A DNA stretch of 64,000 bases, from positions 1,116,001 to 1,180,000 of the forward strand of contig JAYWVB010000006.1 in assembly GCA_039881045.1 (NCBI GenBank), written 5' to 3'. The position numbers were made by a program, and so were the translations under genes. The notes under the pieces were generated by a model. That model did not search any database and was not told where the DNA came from. It saw nothing but the letters and a program-made list of their open reading frames with translations. This document shows, one piece after another, positions 1-10,509 of the stretch. Positions within the stretch are counted from its first letter, which is position 1. Each line of letters starts with the position of its first letter. The stretch comes from Chaetomium olivaceum. Lineage: Eukaryota; Ascomycota; Sordariomycetes; Sordariales; Chaetomiaceae.

Positions 1-15
1 GGAATAGAACGTTTT

Positions 16-1059
16 CTAACCCTCCAAAGAAAACCCGATATCCTTTCCCTCGTTTTCCCTGCCCAGCTGAACCAGCCGCTGCCTCATGGCCTCAGCCGTC
101 TTCCTCTGCTTCTCGTCCTTCAACACTGAAAAGTCACAGCGATCAACCCACTCCCCGACGCCATGCTGCAGCACGTTCCTCGCCCTCTCTCGACTCGCAT
201 CGACATGTCCCACCGACCCATGCAGCGTCGCCCTTTCTTTGGCCACATCATACACCCCGCGGTGCAAGATATTATTATCATAAAACACTACATCCCCCGC
301 CTTCAACTGCACCCTCACCTGTCCCGTGATATACTCCTCATACGGCCCGGCATTCCTCTCCTCGTCCGTCCTCGCCCGCGCATGGCTGCCCGGGATGACG
401 ATCAAGCTGTCATCATCATACAGCGGCATGTTCCACTGCGTATGCACATACTGATCCTGCGGCCCTTTTAGCCTAGCCACCTCCTCCTCAGCGGTCGCTG
501 TAGCCGGTATATCATCGCGGTGCCAGCGCAATTCAAACGCCCACTCTCCCTGTGCCACACCCACGCCCTCAGGCCGCACGAGCATGTTGAACAGCTCCAT
601 GGTCAACTTCCCCCCGTCCTCCCCATTCCCCTCCCCCTCTGCGTCTAATCCAACCCCCAAAATCTCCCCCACCACCCCCAACACCCTATCATTAAAATAC
701 GCCCCCGCCACCACCCCCCTCTCCTCCCTCGACCCCAAAGGCAGATCGGGATGCAACAGCGCCTGCACCCCCCAGATCCCTGCCCTGTCGGGCACCAGCG
801 AGGCGTCCCAGGGCGGGAACTGCTTGCCCACAGTGCGCACGTGTGGCCAGCCGCCCGCGCGGGCGGTGGCGGTGAGGTTGGCTGCGGCCGCGCGTAGGGC
901 GCAGAGCTCGGCGGGGGTGAGCAGGCCGGGGATGTGCACGAAGCCCTGGGCGCGGAGGGTGGTGAGGTGAGGGTGGGGGTCGGGGTTGGGGTTGGGGTGA
1001 GTGGTGGTTTGAGTGGTGGTTTGGGCGGTTTGGGGGATGGTGGTGGTTGGTTGTGGCAT
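16..1059 (-). CDS. Phytanoyl-CoA dioxygenase (PhyH) family oxygenase
   Basis: Single-exon gene of 347 codons, ATG to TAG, with no frame break. The family consists of non-haem Fe(II)/2-oxoglutarate dioxygenases that hydroxylate small or lipid substrates. The facial triad is visible: an H-x-D in the stretch LRWHRDD (His180, Asp182) and a distal His266 in DNNILHRGVYD, preceded by the usual GDVVFYDN strand. The text IPGSHARARTDEER is also typical of the fold. The first 35 residues are a Thr/Pro/His-rich low-complexity leader, and a GEGNGEDGG insert lies near residue 145. There is no signal peptide, so it is probably cytosolic. The substrate cannot be told from sequence; neighbouring genes give no pathway hint. 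The start is the first ATG, with a TG microsatellite about 50 bp upstream. Confidence 0.85.
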   Translation of the reverse strand: MPQPTTTIPQTAQTTTQTTTHPNPNPDPHPHLTTLRAQGFVHIPGLLTPAELCALRAAAANLTATARAGGWPHVRTVGKQFPPWDASLVPDRAGIWGVQALLHPDLPLGSREERGVVAGAYFNDRVLGVVGEILGVGLDAEGEGNGEDGGKLTMELFNMLVRPEGVGVAQGEWAFELRWHRDDIPATATAEEEVARLKGPQDQYVHTQWNMPLYDDDSLIVIPGSHARARTDEERNAGPYEEYITGQVRVQLKAGDVVFYDNNILHRGVYDVAKERATLHGSVGHVDASRERARNVLQHGVGEWVDRCDFSVLKDEKQRKTAEAMRQRLVQLGRENEGKDIGFSLEG

Positions 1060-1106
1060 TGTGGTGTGGTGTTTTGGTAGCTAGCTGTGTGCGGATGTTT
1101 GTGTGT

Positions 1107-1138
<32 letters not shown>

Positions 1139-1870
1139 GGCTGGGTGGTGAGATGCCGAGTCAAGTGTTGTGTTGTGAAATATATGTGATGGTTTAGTTG
1201 CACTTCCACAACCGTCAAACCGCACATGTCAAAGTTGGGGTTGGAGTCGGGGACTCGGAGCGGAGAGGGGCATCGGATGGGTGTGGGGAAGAGTGTGGGT
1301 GTGTGGTGTGGCTCATGCGGGGACGGCCGGCGCCGAACGTGTGGGGAATTCATGAAGAACAGGAGTCCGCTGGAAACCGGATACAACGTTGCTTCTGCAA
1401 CTGACGATCAGGTTTGTCGGTGGTTGTGGTCCACAGGAGGGCGGACGTCATACGCCGTGATCTTGTCCCGCGCATCTCCGTTAACAAACTCGCATGCGAT
1501 CTTCTGGAGTCTTACACAAGGGACTTCTCGTCTTAGGATTGTTAGAATACATACGCAAGAGAAGCGAGGAAAGGTGCCTGGTACCTCGCCATCCCTTCTC
1601 ATCACTTCATCTATCAATCCACTTTGCGACTTTACTCCAGCTCCCATCTCTCATTACAGTCAGGGGCTGATCAGGGTGGGCATTGGTACATGCACATATA
1701 ATTTGCCCGAATACAACTGTCATTGGACCACCTGCCTGTCCCGTCCATTGTTGCCATCTAGGATCGCCTTCGTGCCTGGGGTATGAGCGCGCCTTGTAGT
1801 AGATAGCACAGTCAGCAACCAAAATACAAAACTTCATGAACATGTAGAGAAAAATGCCCACCCCAGAAGA
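1060..1870. other. Non-coding interval upstream of the dioxygenase
   Basis: This 0.8-kb interval holds the promoter of the minus-strand dioxygenase and the 3' flank of the membrane-protein gene. Apart from the TG microsatellite at 1111-1138 I see nothing supportable; the short ORFs here lack protein-like composition. Confidence 0.6.
1111..1138. repeat. (TG)n microsatellite
   Basis: Fourteen TG units, uninterrupted, about 50 bp upstream of the dioxygenase start codon and so probably within its promoter or 5' UTR. Confidence 0.9.
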
Positions 1871-2736
1871 TTACAAAGCATTCCTCAGCGGAAGGGAGAG
1901 GCCCGTGACTGCAACTGCCGTTCCCGCAAGAGACGGCCAAAAAATGAAGCCCAGGCCACCCGTCTGGTAGACGGCGAAATGCGTGGTCTGGGTTGGGGTA
2001 CTTCTCATGGAGATGACATGGCCGTGTAAGCTCCCTCAATACCAACGTTCCTGCGCCCGGAAGTCCCTTGATATAAAACATGTAGATATACGAACCACAG
2101 GTCAGGAAATTATGGAAAACGTTGAACGCCGCTCTCCATGAGTTGAGCCCATCTGGATCCGGCAAAACGAAAAACCCTCTGCCCAAGGAACTGAGCACGC
2201 ACATCGTGACCTGAAACCCAGCAAGTGACCGCACAAAATCCAGTTTGGCCACGGGCATGTACTGAGTGTTTAGTTGGATGAGCAAGGTAATCGAAATGGA
2301 AACCACGATGAACGAGTTGTTGTAATGATGCCGTCTTGCCATGCGGATCAGACGTCATCTACGGGCCTTTGTCCTAGGGAGAAGCCGTGTCAAGGTGGAA
2401 GAAGGAGTCCTTGCCGTCCTGTCGCATATCGCGGGTCAGGCAGATGCCGGCGAGTATGGGTCTGAGAATGATGGCGGACAAGCCTTGTATGGCGTACGAG
2501 GCCATGGCCCCGATGCCACTGACATCGGGGTTTCCGGCTCCGTAGACAACAAGACAGACCGAGTCGCAGGTCTGGACAAGATGTGACATGTTGGATCCCT
2601 CCCAGTCGCTCTTGATGAGCTCTGTCATGGAGTTGCGATGCACGAAGGTGTATGGATCTTGGATGCTCCCCTGACGGGTGGACTCATCGTTGGTCTGAGC
2701 ATGGCAAGCAGGGAGGAGGAGTACAAGCAAAGACAT
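1871..2736 (-). pseudogene. Fungal integral membrane protein with an exon 1/2 break
   Basis: Three coding blocks are visible. Block 1 (2736 to about 2377) starts with a hydrophobic leader MSLLVLLLPACHA and carries the motif GNPDVSGIG followed by a membrane segment, a pattern I know from multi-spanning fungal membrane proteins of unknown function. Block 2 (about 2340 to 2043) contains a membrane span around SFIVVSISITLLIQL. An intron at 1988-2042 (GTATTG donor, CCCAG acceptor, phase 0) joins it to block 3 (1987-1871), another span ending in TAA. Blocks 1 and 2 do not join: block 1 hits TAG at 2374-2376, and no GT donor exists between 2374 and 2476. A weak donor near 2478 would join in phase but would delete the second membrane span. 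Either the gene is disrupted, the assembly has an error, or an unusual splice is used. Function unknown. Confidence 0.55.
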
Positions 2737-3234
2737 CTATAGGAGGAGTCTCAAATGGCACATTTTCTAGATGTAGATTTCGGCTGTCCCGTAAAAATAA
2801 AATATAGAAAAACTGAAATAACTGAAATAGTGCCAGTTTGCCCTCGCGCACCTACTGTGATGTGATAGAGTGATGGACCTCAGGCTCACGTTGCCCGGTC
2901 GCGTTGAGGGAGATCTAAAGAAGATGTAACTTGGAAGGTACTGTAATATCTGCAACGACCTCGATGACATCAACGCAGTCTTGTCCCTTCCTCCTCCTTC
3001 GAGATCAGGGCTCGAGGCTCAAGGGCCAAGGCAAGAGCTGCTGACATAATTAAGTAACCCAATTAACTCAAATCACGATCACGTGCTTTCGCGAGTCGGG
3101 AACGCCAAATGGATCCGCCGGGCCTTGCCCTTCCACGCGCTTGTTGTGCGTGTCGACGTCATCTAGGGACACCCAATCCTTCCACGTAAAGACTATATTA
3201 AACTTGTATATCGAAGACAAACACGAATTTCACT
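2737..3234. promoter_or_regulatory. Divergent intergenic region
   Basis: About 500 bp between the divergently transcribed membrane-protein and DUF2461 genes, so it presumably holds both promoters. The stretch 3040-3090 is AT-richer than its surroundings. I identify no specific binding site with confidence. Confidence 0.45.
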
Positions 3235-4709
3235 ATGCCTGGCCGCAAACGCAAATCCGCACCGGCCACCCAAGAGCCTGTTGCAGCTGCCGACGCGCCC
3301 TCGACTCGTCGATCATTACGCGTCAGCTCGACAGGCCAAAAGAGTAAATATTTTGAGGCAGCGTCAGAGTCCGATGCCGGTGAGAATGGTAACACGCCAA
3401 AGAAGGGCCGTGGAAGGGGGAGGCCCTCCAAAAAAGCCAAGGTTGAGATTGAATCCGACGGGGACGAAGACGACTACGAGGAAGAGGAGGAGAACGACGA
3501 CGATGAGGCCGGGACAACCGGGACAGCAAAACCGGATATCGAGGAAAGTGACGACGAGTTTGATGAGCATGCCCCCCAAAAGTAACCTTCATCCCGCTCA
3601 TCCAACTGCGCGACACCAACGGTATCGCGTACGAAGACCACAAAGTGCACCCCAACACACTAGCCTTCCTCCGCGACCTCAAGGCCAACAACAAGCGGAC
3701 ATGGTTAAAGGGTAAGCCCATGTGCCCTACACATCCAACTCGGCACACATCAAGCTAACCCTAGCCAAGCCCACGACGCCGAGTACCGCCGCGCGCTCAA
3801 GGACTGGGAGTCCTTCGTGACGACCCTCATGGACAAGATCATCGCCGCAGACCCCACCATCCCGGAGCTCCCCTTCAAGGACGTCAACTTCCGCATCTAC
3901 CGCGACATCCGTTTCAGCAACGACCCCACACCCTACAAGGTATGCCTCCCCCCTTCCGCTCTCCCTCACTTTCCCAAGCACGCACTAACCAGTGAATAAT
4001 ACCAAAAGCCGCATTTCTCCGCCGCCTTCTCCCGCACAGGCCGCAAGGGCCCTTACGCCTGCTACTACGTGCACGTCGAACCCGGCGCCAGCTTTGTGGG
4101 CGGCGGCCTGTGGCACCCGGACGGCGGGGCGCTGCACCGGCTGCGGGCCAGCATCGACGAGCGGCCGGGGCGGTGGCGGAGGGTTCTGAATGAGAGGGGC
4201 TTTCGGGAGCGGTTTCTGGGGCTGGGTGATGCTTCTGCTGCGGGGGGTGGTGGTAAGAAGAAGGGGAAGGGGAAGGGGAAGGGGAGGAGGAAGAGTGGTG
4301 GTGGTGGGGATGGGGATGGGGATGGGGATGGAGGGGATGGTGGGGAGGGAGTTGGTGGGGAGGAGCAGGCGCTCAAGGCGTTCGCGGAGAAGAACAAGGA
4401 GGGAGCGCTGAAGACGCGGCCGAAGGGGTTTAACCCCGAGCATCGTGATATGCAGCTGTTGAAGTTGAAGAATTTCACCGTCGGCACCAAGGTTAAGGAG
4501 TCGTTGTTTACGGAAGCGGGGGCCCAAGAGCAGATTGGGCGGATCGTGGGGGATATGGTCGGGTTTGTGAGTCTTCCTTCTTTCCCCTCAGTCAATGGTG
4601 CGTGTGGGTTGTGCTAACTTGGCGAGATCACACGCACCTTAATCGGATTGTCATGCCGGACCCGGGGGACGACGATGATGACGAGGACGAGGCTCAAGAG
4701 GACGAATGA
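3235..4709 (+). CDS. DUF2461 / TIGR02453 family protein (one-base frame break)
   Basis: The N-terminal 115 residues are basic then acidic and low complexity (MPGRKRKS, GRGRGRPSKKAK, runs of Glu/Asp), which suggests a nuclear protein. The conserved part follows in another frame: FIPLIQLRDTNG, HPNTLAFLRDLKANNKRTW, DVNFRIYRDIRFSNDPTPYK and YACYYVHVEPG are diagnostic of DUF2461, whose biochemical role is unknown. The frame changes by one base in the C6/A4 stretch at 3572-3581, so one base seems to be missing. Introns: 3712-3769, 3940-4008 and one near 4567-4626 whose donor is uncertain (the obvious GTGAGT at 4567 leaves the wrong phase; GTCTTC at 4571 restores it). A Gly/Lys-rich insert lies at 4240-4350. 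The end is an acidic tail and TGA at 4707-4709. Confidence 0.75.
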
Positions 4710-5189
4710 TGAGGGGCAATGGAGACGGCGGTCAAAGCGGTCAAGGCGGTTTGGATTAGAGAATTGGTAATTTTGAATTTATTTTGGATGTTGTCCGCCC
4801 TCTACTTGGATACCCACTGCTTGTTCTCCAACCTTCCATCCGATCTTCCCTGCGCCATTACATGCACCCCCGTCATCACACACGCAAAGAAACGCGATTC
4901 ATTATTAACGGTGGGTATCGAGTATGGGATATCTTAAAGCCACGCCAAAGCTCCCCGCAAAATCAAAGCACCTAGCACCTAGCACCGAGCACCAAGCACC
5001 GTGTGGCATCGTCAGGTTATCATCATTCCCATATCTGCAGCATATCTGCCGCCCGAAAACGATGGCCCCAAAAACGACAACCATATCGGTGTCAACTCGC
5101 CCTCTATCACCGCCTTCCCGGTATCGTCCCAATCAATCCGTCATTCCTCAGGGTCGTGGAATCATTGTCGGGAAAGTGTCGGTCAGAAC
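4710..5189. other. Tail-to-tail intergenic region
   Basis: Short region between two convergent genes (stops at 4709 and 5190), presumably both 3' UTRs. There is a short tandem of CACC(T/G)AGCA-like text at 4968-5000. No gene is seen. Confidence 0.5.
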
Positions 5190-6137
5190 TTAGGCGGTGG
5201 GAGCGGGGGCAGCCGCAGCCGCAGCCGGAGCCGGAGCCGGAGTAGCAGCAGCGGCGGCCGCATCCTCCTTCTTCTCCTCGGCGGCGGGAGCCTCAGCAAC
5301 AGCAGGAGTCTCCGTAGCAGCGGGAGCCTCGACAACGGGTGCCTCAGCAGCCGGGGCCGGGGTGGGCTCGGTCGCGGCGGTCGCAGCGGTCGCAGCGGGG
5401 GCAGCGACAGTCTCGGTGGCGGCCGGAGCGGCAGCAGCCGGAGCGGGCGTGGGCTCGGCAGCCGGAGCAGCGGCGGCAGCCACAGCTTTTTGCGACGGTT
5501 AGCATGCAGATGAGGGGGTGGCTGTTTGGGGGAGGAGTCAAACGTACCAGGAGCCGGAGTCGCCTCCGTCTTCTGCTCGGCAGCCGAGGCCTCGGCGGCG
5601 GGAGCGGTCGTGGTAGCCGTCTCAGCTATTATCGCCATTTCTGTCAGCCATTTTCTTCTTGTCTTTTGGGTGGGATTATTGTCCAGCAGGGCGACTCACC
5701 AGCAGGGGTCTCAGCAGGAGCCGCCGCGGCAGCCGTCTCGGTCTTGGTAGCCTCGGTGGCGGCAGCGGTGGTCGCAGCCGCAGCCGGGGCCGCAGCAGTA
5801 GCACCGGTCTCCTCGGGCTTCTTGTCGTCGGCCTTCGGGGCCTTCTTCTCGCTGCGCTTCTTGAAGGCAGCCTTGAGCTTACCCTTCAGGTTGTCGAACG
5901 CGCCGAACGCTGCGAAAGAGAATGCTGGGTCAGTCGCCTGTTCTCGGCTGTCTCTCTAGAAAAATCCATCGCGGCGACGCGCTCCCCGAAGCACGTGGCC
6001 GTCGCCATCATCGGCGGATGGCGCGGGCGGTGGACCTCGCTGCCCCCGATGGCCTCGAGCGACCCGACCCGACCGATTTTGGCGATTCTGGCACCAAAGA
6101 ACAGACACTGAAAGGGCGACTTACGAATGCCAGGCAT
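5190..6137 (-). CDS. Small alanine/proline-rich protein, unknown function
   Basis: Four coding exons on the minus strand: 6137-6125, 5909-5700, 5625-5548 and 5485-5190. All splice sites are canonical (GTAAGT, GTGAGT, GTACGT donors) and the sum is 597 nt, 198 residues. The first coding exon is only 13 nt and encodes MPGI. The protein opens with a short, probably amphipathic basic segment (FGAFDNLKGKLKAAFKKR), then a Lys-rich patch, then about 150 residues of Ala/Pro/Glu/Thr-rich repeats of the AAAPAPTET kind. There is no signal peptide, membrane span or known domain. It is probably an intrinsically disordered small protein. Codon use is strongly GC-biased, suggesting good expression. I do not recognise the family. 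Confidence 0.7.
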
Positions 6138-8438
6138 CTTTGCGGTATTGAAACGTGGTCAAAGCGCACAAGGCGGTTAATCTGAGGGTTTCAAGATGCA
6201 CTGGGAGATGAACGCAACGTCGTTTTCTGCCAACGCTGGTGCTGGTGATGGAAGTTGTCGACGAATGGTTCAGCACCCAGTTTGTGGAAGAAAAGAGGAA
6301 GAAGAGATCTGGACCCGCGTCTGCAACAGGTAAATAAGCTACACCCTCGCAGCGCAGGGCAGGGCGTGTGACAGACACGCGGGTCCCGAATTGCAGGCCC
6401 CCTCGCGCCGCACCGAACGCACCCAGAAACAAACCCCCCCTTTGGGACCCTGGTGCCCTGGACCCCCGGTCTCCGCTTCTCCTTCTCCCGGGCTCCATGC
6501 CACCTGAGACAGGGCTAGAAAGCTTGGTTCAAGCACCGCCCAAAGCTTTCCAATCTCCCAAGAGAGGGCGGGAGGGCGCCAACACGAACGCTCTCATCAC
6601 GGCAAAAGGACTGATGATTATCATGGCTGTGCGTGGGATTTCCGAGTTCGGGAACCTTCTCCGTCTGCAGCAGGAACATGGAGACCTGTTCCTGGCATTG
6701 GATGGGCGCCAATGTCACATCGTCAGCGGCAGGGACGTCCAGAGATGTGTCGCGCTTAAATAACCTCATCTGCACCTGCATCCCGCACATCTCGCATCTT
6801 GGAACCAGGTTTAACCAGGGGCGGCTAATCATATGTTATGTGCTATGTTTATCTCGGAATCCCTTGGGTCGCATCTGGTGAATCCTCATTACGGGCCGAC
6901 AGCGTGCAGGACCTGACGCACTGGTCTCGGTTGGGGAATCTCGGGGAATCATTGGGAATTCATTCACTTGTCTTTTGTTCGTTTGTCGCTGGGAGGGAGC
7001 TCCCTAATCACCAGTACGCAGAAAAAAGAGTCAGCCATTCAGGGGTCCTCCAGGGTCTTTGTTGAGACCCCATCGACGCGCTATTCATGCAGGCCTGCAG
7101 TAGCCTCATGCTGCTCATTCATAAACAGAACCCCACAGCGGCGACTCGTGGGGAAGCTTCCAGCGGTTAACCCTGTGCTCAAACGAAATAGGGGAACCCA
7201 CTGGACTGTGCTTTTTGGTCTATCAGCGGTGTGGTTGACTGACATGTCTCCAAGCAATCTGTAAGACCTCACCTCAGTTCCAAGACCTGGCAATCAGTCA
7301 AAGAGCGTTGGCATTGTGGCCTGTGTGTTCAAAAATAGGAAATCCGAATTTCAGTGCATTACAGCCACGTAACTCCCTCGCATTACGGATACCATTCACA
7401 GATCGATATTACGACGCTGTGTCATGCATTGACATTGACATGCGACCCAGGCATACAACAATAAGAAGCCCCTATGGGAAAGACACGAGCTCGCAGCCTC
7501 AAGCAACACATTATCTTGGTAGTATGTGACATTCTATTATGCCGCTTGAGTGCTCTCAGGATTCGGTCAGGGTGCAACTTACCATGTCTTCGATGCTTTG
7601 AACCGTATCATGTAAAGCATGTACCCTCTGTCAGCGCCTTGAGGCTTCCAAGAAACAGATACTCGGAAGTTGGCGATAAACCGACGATGAGAAGCAATAA
7701 CGGTAATATTTGGCCCAGAAGGCGGAGCCGTGGACAAAAAAAGCAACACGACAAGAGAGAAACAGATATCCTCCCTGGTTTTCTTCTTTTTTAGAAAGAA
7801 CAAAAAAAAAAAACCCGAAACCTAGAATGAACGTGGCAGCTTCCATAGACTGACAGACCGTGATCAGTAAACTAACACCACTGTGTCAATTCAAAACTGG
7901 GTTACCGTGTGGCAACGCATTGCCAATTACATCAACCAAACGGTCTTTCGTTCGAATGCTGCAATTTTGGACGTGAAAATGTGCTGAAGAACCCCTTCGG
8001 CAGCCAACAGACCCAAAAGGCCGTTTAACAGAGGATCGCCAAGCCAAACGTTACTATGTAAGGAGGTGTTATCCTCTAACTTCATGGAAACGAAAGAGCG
8101 AAGAAACTCGGGTTTAGATATCATTAAGTTGTCGGTCTGGAAGCACCAGTACCATTCTGAGAAAGAGAGGAAAATAAAAAGAATGGAAAGAAATAGATTG
8201 AAGAGGAAGAAAAAAGAAGATGAAGTCTTTCACCCAGGTAAGTTTCTTGAAGTGGGGCTATGGACGTTTTTACCTTCAAATCAATCAGGCACCTCACTCG
8301 TGAACCTCTACCTTTTTTTGGGGACAGCCGTCACCATTGACGGCCGACGTACCTCCACCACCACCTCGCCAAGGCGTCAGCCGCGCATCTATCACCGTCT
8401 TCAGGAGTTGGAGTTGGTACCCTCCCCTAGTCTACACT
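6138..8438. other. 2.3-kb non-coding interval
   Basis: Lies between the divergent Ala-rich and HNH genes and should hold both promoters. ORFs here are short and overlap on both strands without domain-like sequence. There is a purine-rich stretch at 8155-8225 (A/G-rich plus strand) just upstream of the HNH gene. I see no RNA gene or transposon end. Confidence 0.5.
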
Positions 8439-9898
8439 ATGCGCTTAAAACCTGAGTTCACTCCTCCGAGCGTCAACAACAGTTCTTTTGGGCGGGTGCG
8501 CTTCCGGCACCCTGCGTATCCCGACACAGAACCCGATCTGCTTCGTCTCAGCCCGCTCGACGGTGGAAATGGAAATGGAACTGGCATTCAGTACGAATTT
8601 GCGCTCGCCTCCTGTTGCGTTGTGACCGGAAACACTTTCGCAACCGGATGGCTTGCGACTCGGGTCTTCCCCGGCAACGGCCAGAGTCCGGTTTTCCATC
8701 GCGTTCATCGCCCAGAAGATGGCATTCTCCGAGATCATGAATATCACTTTTGTGTTGGGGAGGAGGATCCCACAACCTCCAAATACCCGGTCATCCCGTC
8801 CTTCGACCACTGGCGGTTTCCACACGGACAGCTCCCACCACCATGGAACGACCTGAGTGTCGACCTCGATGCAAGTGTCCCTTTCAAGGGCAAGATGGCT
8901 GCGCTAGCCCGCGACGGCACGTGCCGTATCTCAGGACACGGAGACGCCACCGAGGCCGCGCACCTTGTGCCTCTGGCAAACGGGCATTGGTTCTCGTCCA
9001 ACGACATGGAAAGGTACTGCCGTTTCCCAGCCGATCCCCACCCCATCAACGACGAAAGATACCTAATCACCCTCCGCCGCGACCTACATCACCTGCTAGA
9101 CACGCGCCGCTTCACCTTCGCGGCCAAGTCCGTCTCCGCCCCGCCACCACCGCCAGCCACCGAGCCGTCGTTAACCCCCACCGCCCCCGCCGGCCCCTCA
9201 GCCACCGCCCAGCTCGCCCTACACGTCATGCTCTCTCGCCCTCTGGTCAGCTAGCAGACCTGTACCACAACCGCGCGCTGCAGCAACATCCAGTGCGGGG
9301 CATTGCTGTGGAGTTCCTGTTTGCGCGCTTCGCCTGGACGCTCTTCACGGACGAGAACATGCCCTTGCTGAGTGGCGCCGTCAGCCACAACGTGCTGCTG
9401 TTCAACCCCGCCGAGGGCCGCCTGGGCGAGGAGTCGCTGCGGGCTGCCGAGGTGCATAAGCATGCTAACATCTTCGACGCGTACTCCTCCAGCCGCAGCG
9501 TCAGCCCTAGGAAGCGGTCGCGGCCGGGCCACTCTCCCGGGCGCACGGACGCAGAGGATTTCGAATCGTTGAGCTACCTAGGCGTGTCGGATGAAGGGGA
9601 CGGCTGGGGTGCTAGTGATGCTGGTGATGATGACGATGATGATGATGAGAGCGACCAGGAGCAGTGGACAAGAGGACGGCGCAGGAAACGCAGTTATGAT
9701 GCTTCCGGACGGTAGGACAATAGCACGCCGCCCAGCCTCCTTGGGACCTCGTCGGTATCAGTGTCCGGCGCAAGTATCGCTACTGCGCCTAACGAGCTAC
9801 TTCCAGACTCGAACTCAACGGTACCACCGAAGGAGGCTGATGAACCCGCCGGGCCTGATAACAAGCGGCTCCGGAGAAGTCTGGCCTGGCATCGATAA
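8439..9898 (+). CDS. HNH-nuclease-type fungal protein (frame break and in-frame TAG)
   Basis: Resembles fungal proteins with a C-terminal HNH nuclease domain: CRISGHGDATEAAHLVPLANGHWFSSN is followed by INDERYLITLRRDLHHLLDTRRFTF. The His-rich AAHLVP and the later N/H residues fit an HNH fold. The downstream LADLYHNRALQ and VEFLFARFAWTLF segments are also characteristic. Start taken at ATG 8439; an in-frame upstream ATG at 8337 is possible but its added sequence is unconvincing. The frame shifts by one base at the CCC of 9239-9241 (one base missing). It then runs to TAG at 9713-9715, after which the same frame stays open and protein-like for 60 more codons to TAA at 9896-9898. The tail contains an acidic run, then a basic KRLRRSL. 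Cellular role unknown. Confidence 0.65.
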
Positions 9899-10509
9899 TG
9901 GCGGTATGTGGAACACGCCCACGATGAGGCCCAAACGGGGTCCCTTCCATCGACGGATGCCCACGGGCGGCTAAAGGTGGGTGTTAAAAAGAGTTGATAC
10001 CTCCGAATTTTGGCATCCATCCACGACACACTCTCCCTATTCGGAAAACCGCACCTCGGTTTTTGGCCCACAGTTCTATCTGGGCCCTAGAGAAAGGCCT
10101 TGAACCGTCTCACTGGCCAATACGCCCTTTTCTTATTCCCAAGAAAAGAAAAAAGAAAAAAGGTAAAGCAAGTAAAAGTGTTGACGGCAAAGAAGTCAAA
10201 GGTGTGGTTGGAGAGCCGGCGGGGAGGGGCATCGGAGCCCCGGAGCACCCCGCCCAGAGCTCAGACATCAACCCTCTTGGGCATGTGTAAATGGCAATGA
10301 AGAGTATCAACACTCTGTGCCACCCACTTTAGCAATAGTCCATCGGCCCATATATCAAGAAACTAAATATCTAGTAATTACATCTATCGTCTACCGCTAA
10401 TACCATTACACACCATGTCCTTCACGGCCACAACTACCCATTGAGCAACTCAACCGTAACCCCTCCCCCCTCAACCAACCATCTCACACCATCAATCTCA
10501 GCAACCCCT
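9899..10509. other. Convergent intergenic region
   Basis: About 600 bp between the HNH gene and the 3' end of the desaturase gene. It contains an A-rich patch at 10140-10175 and nothing else that I can support. Confidence 0.5.
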
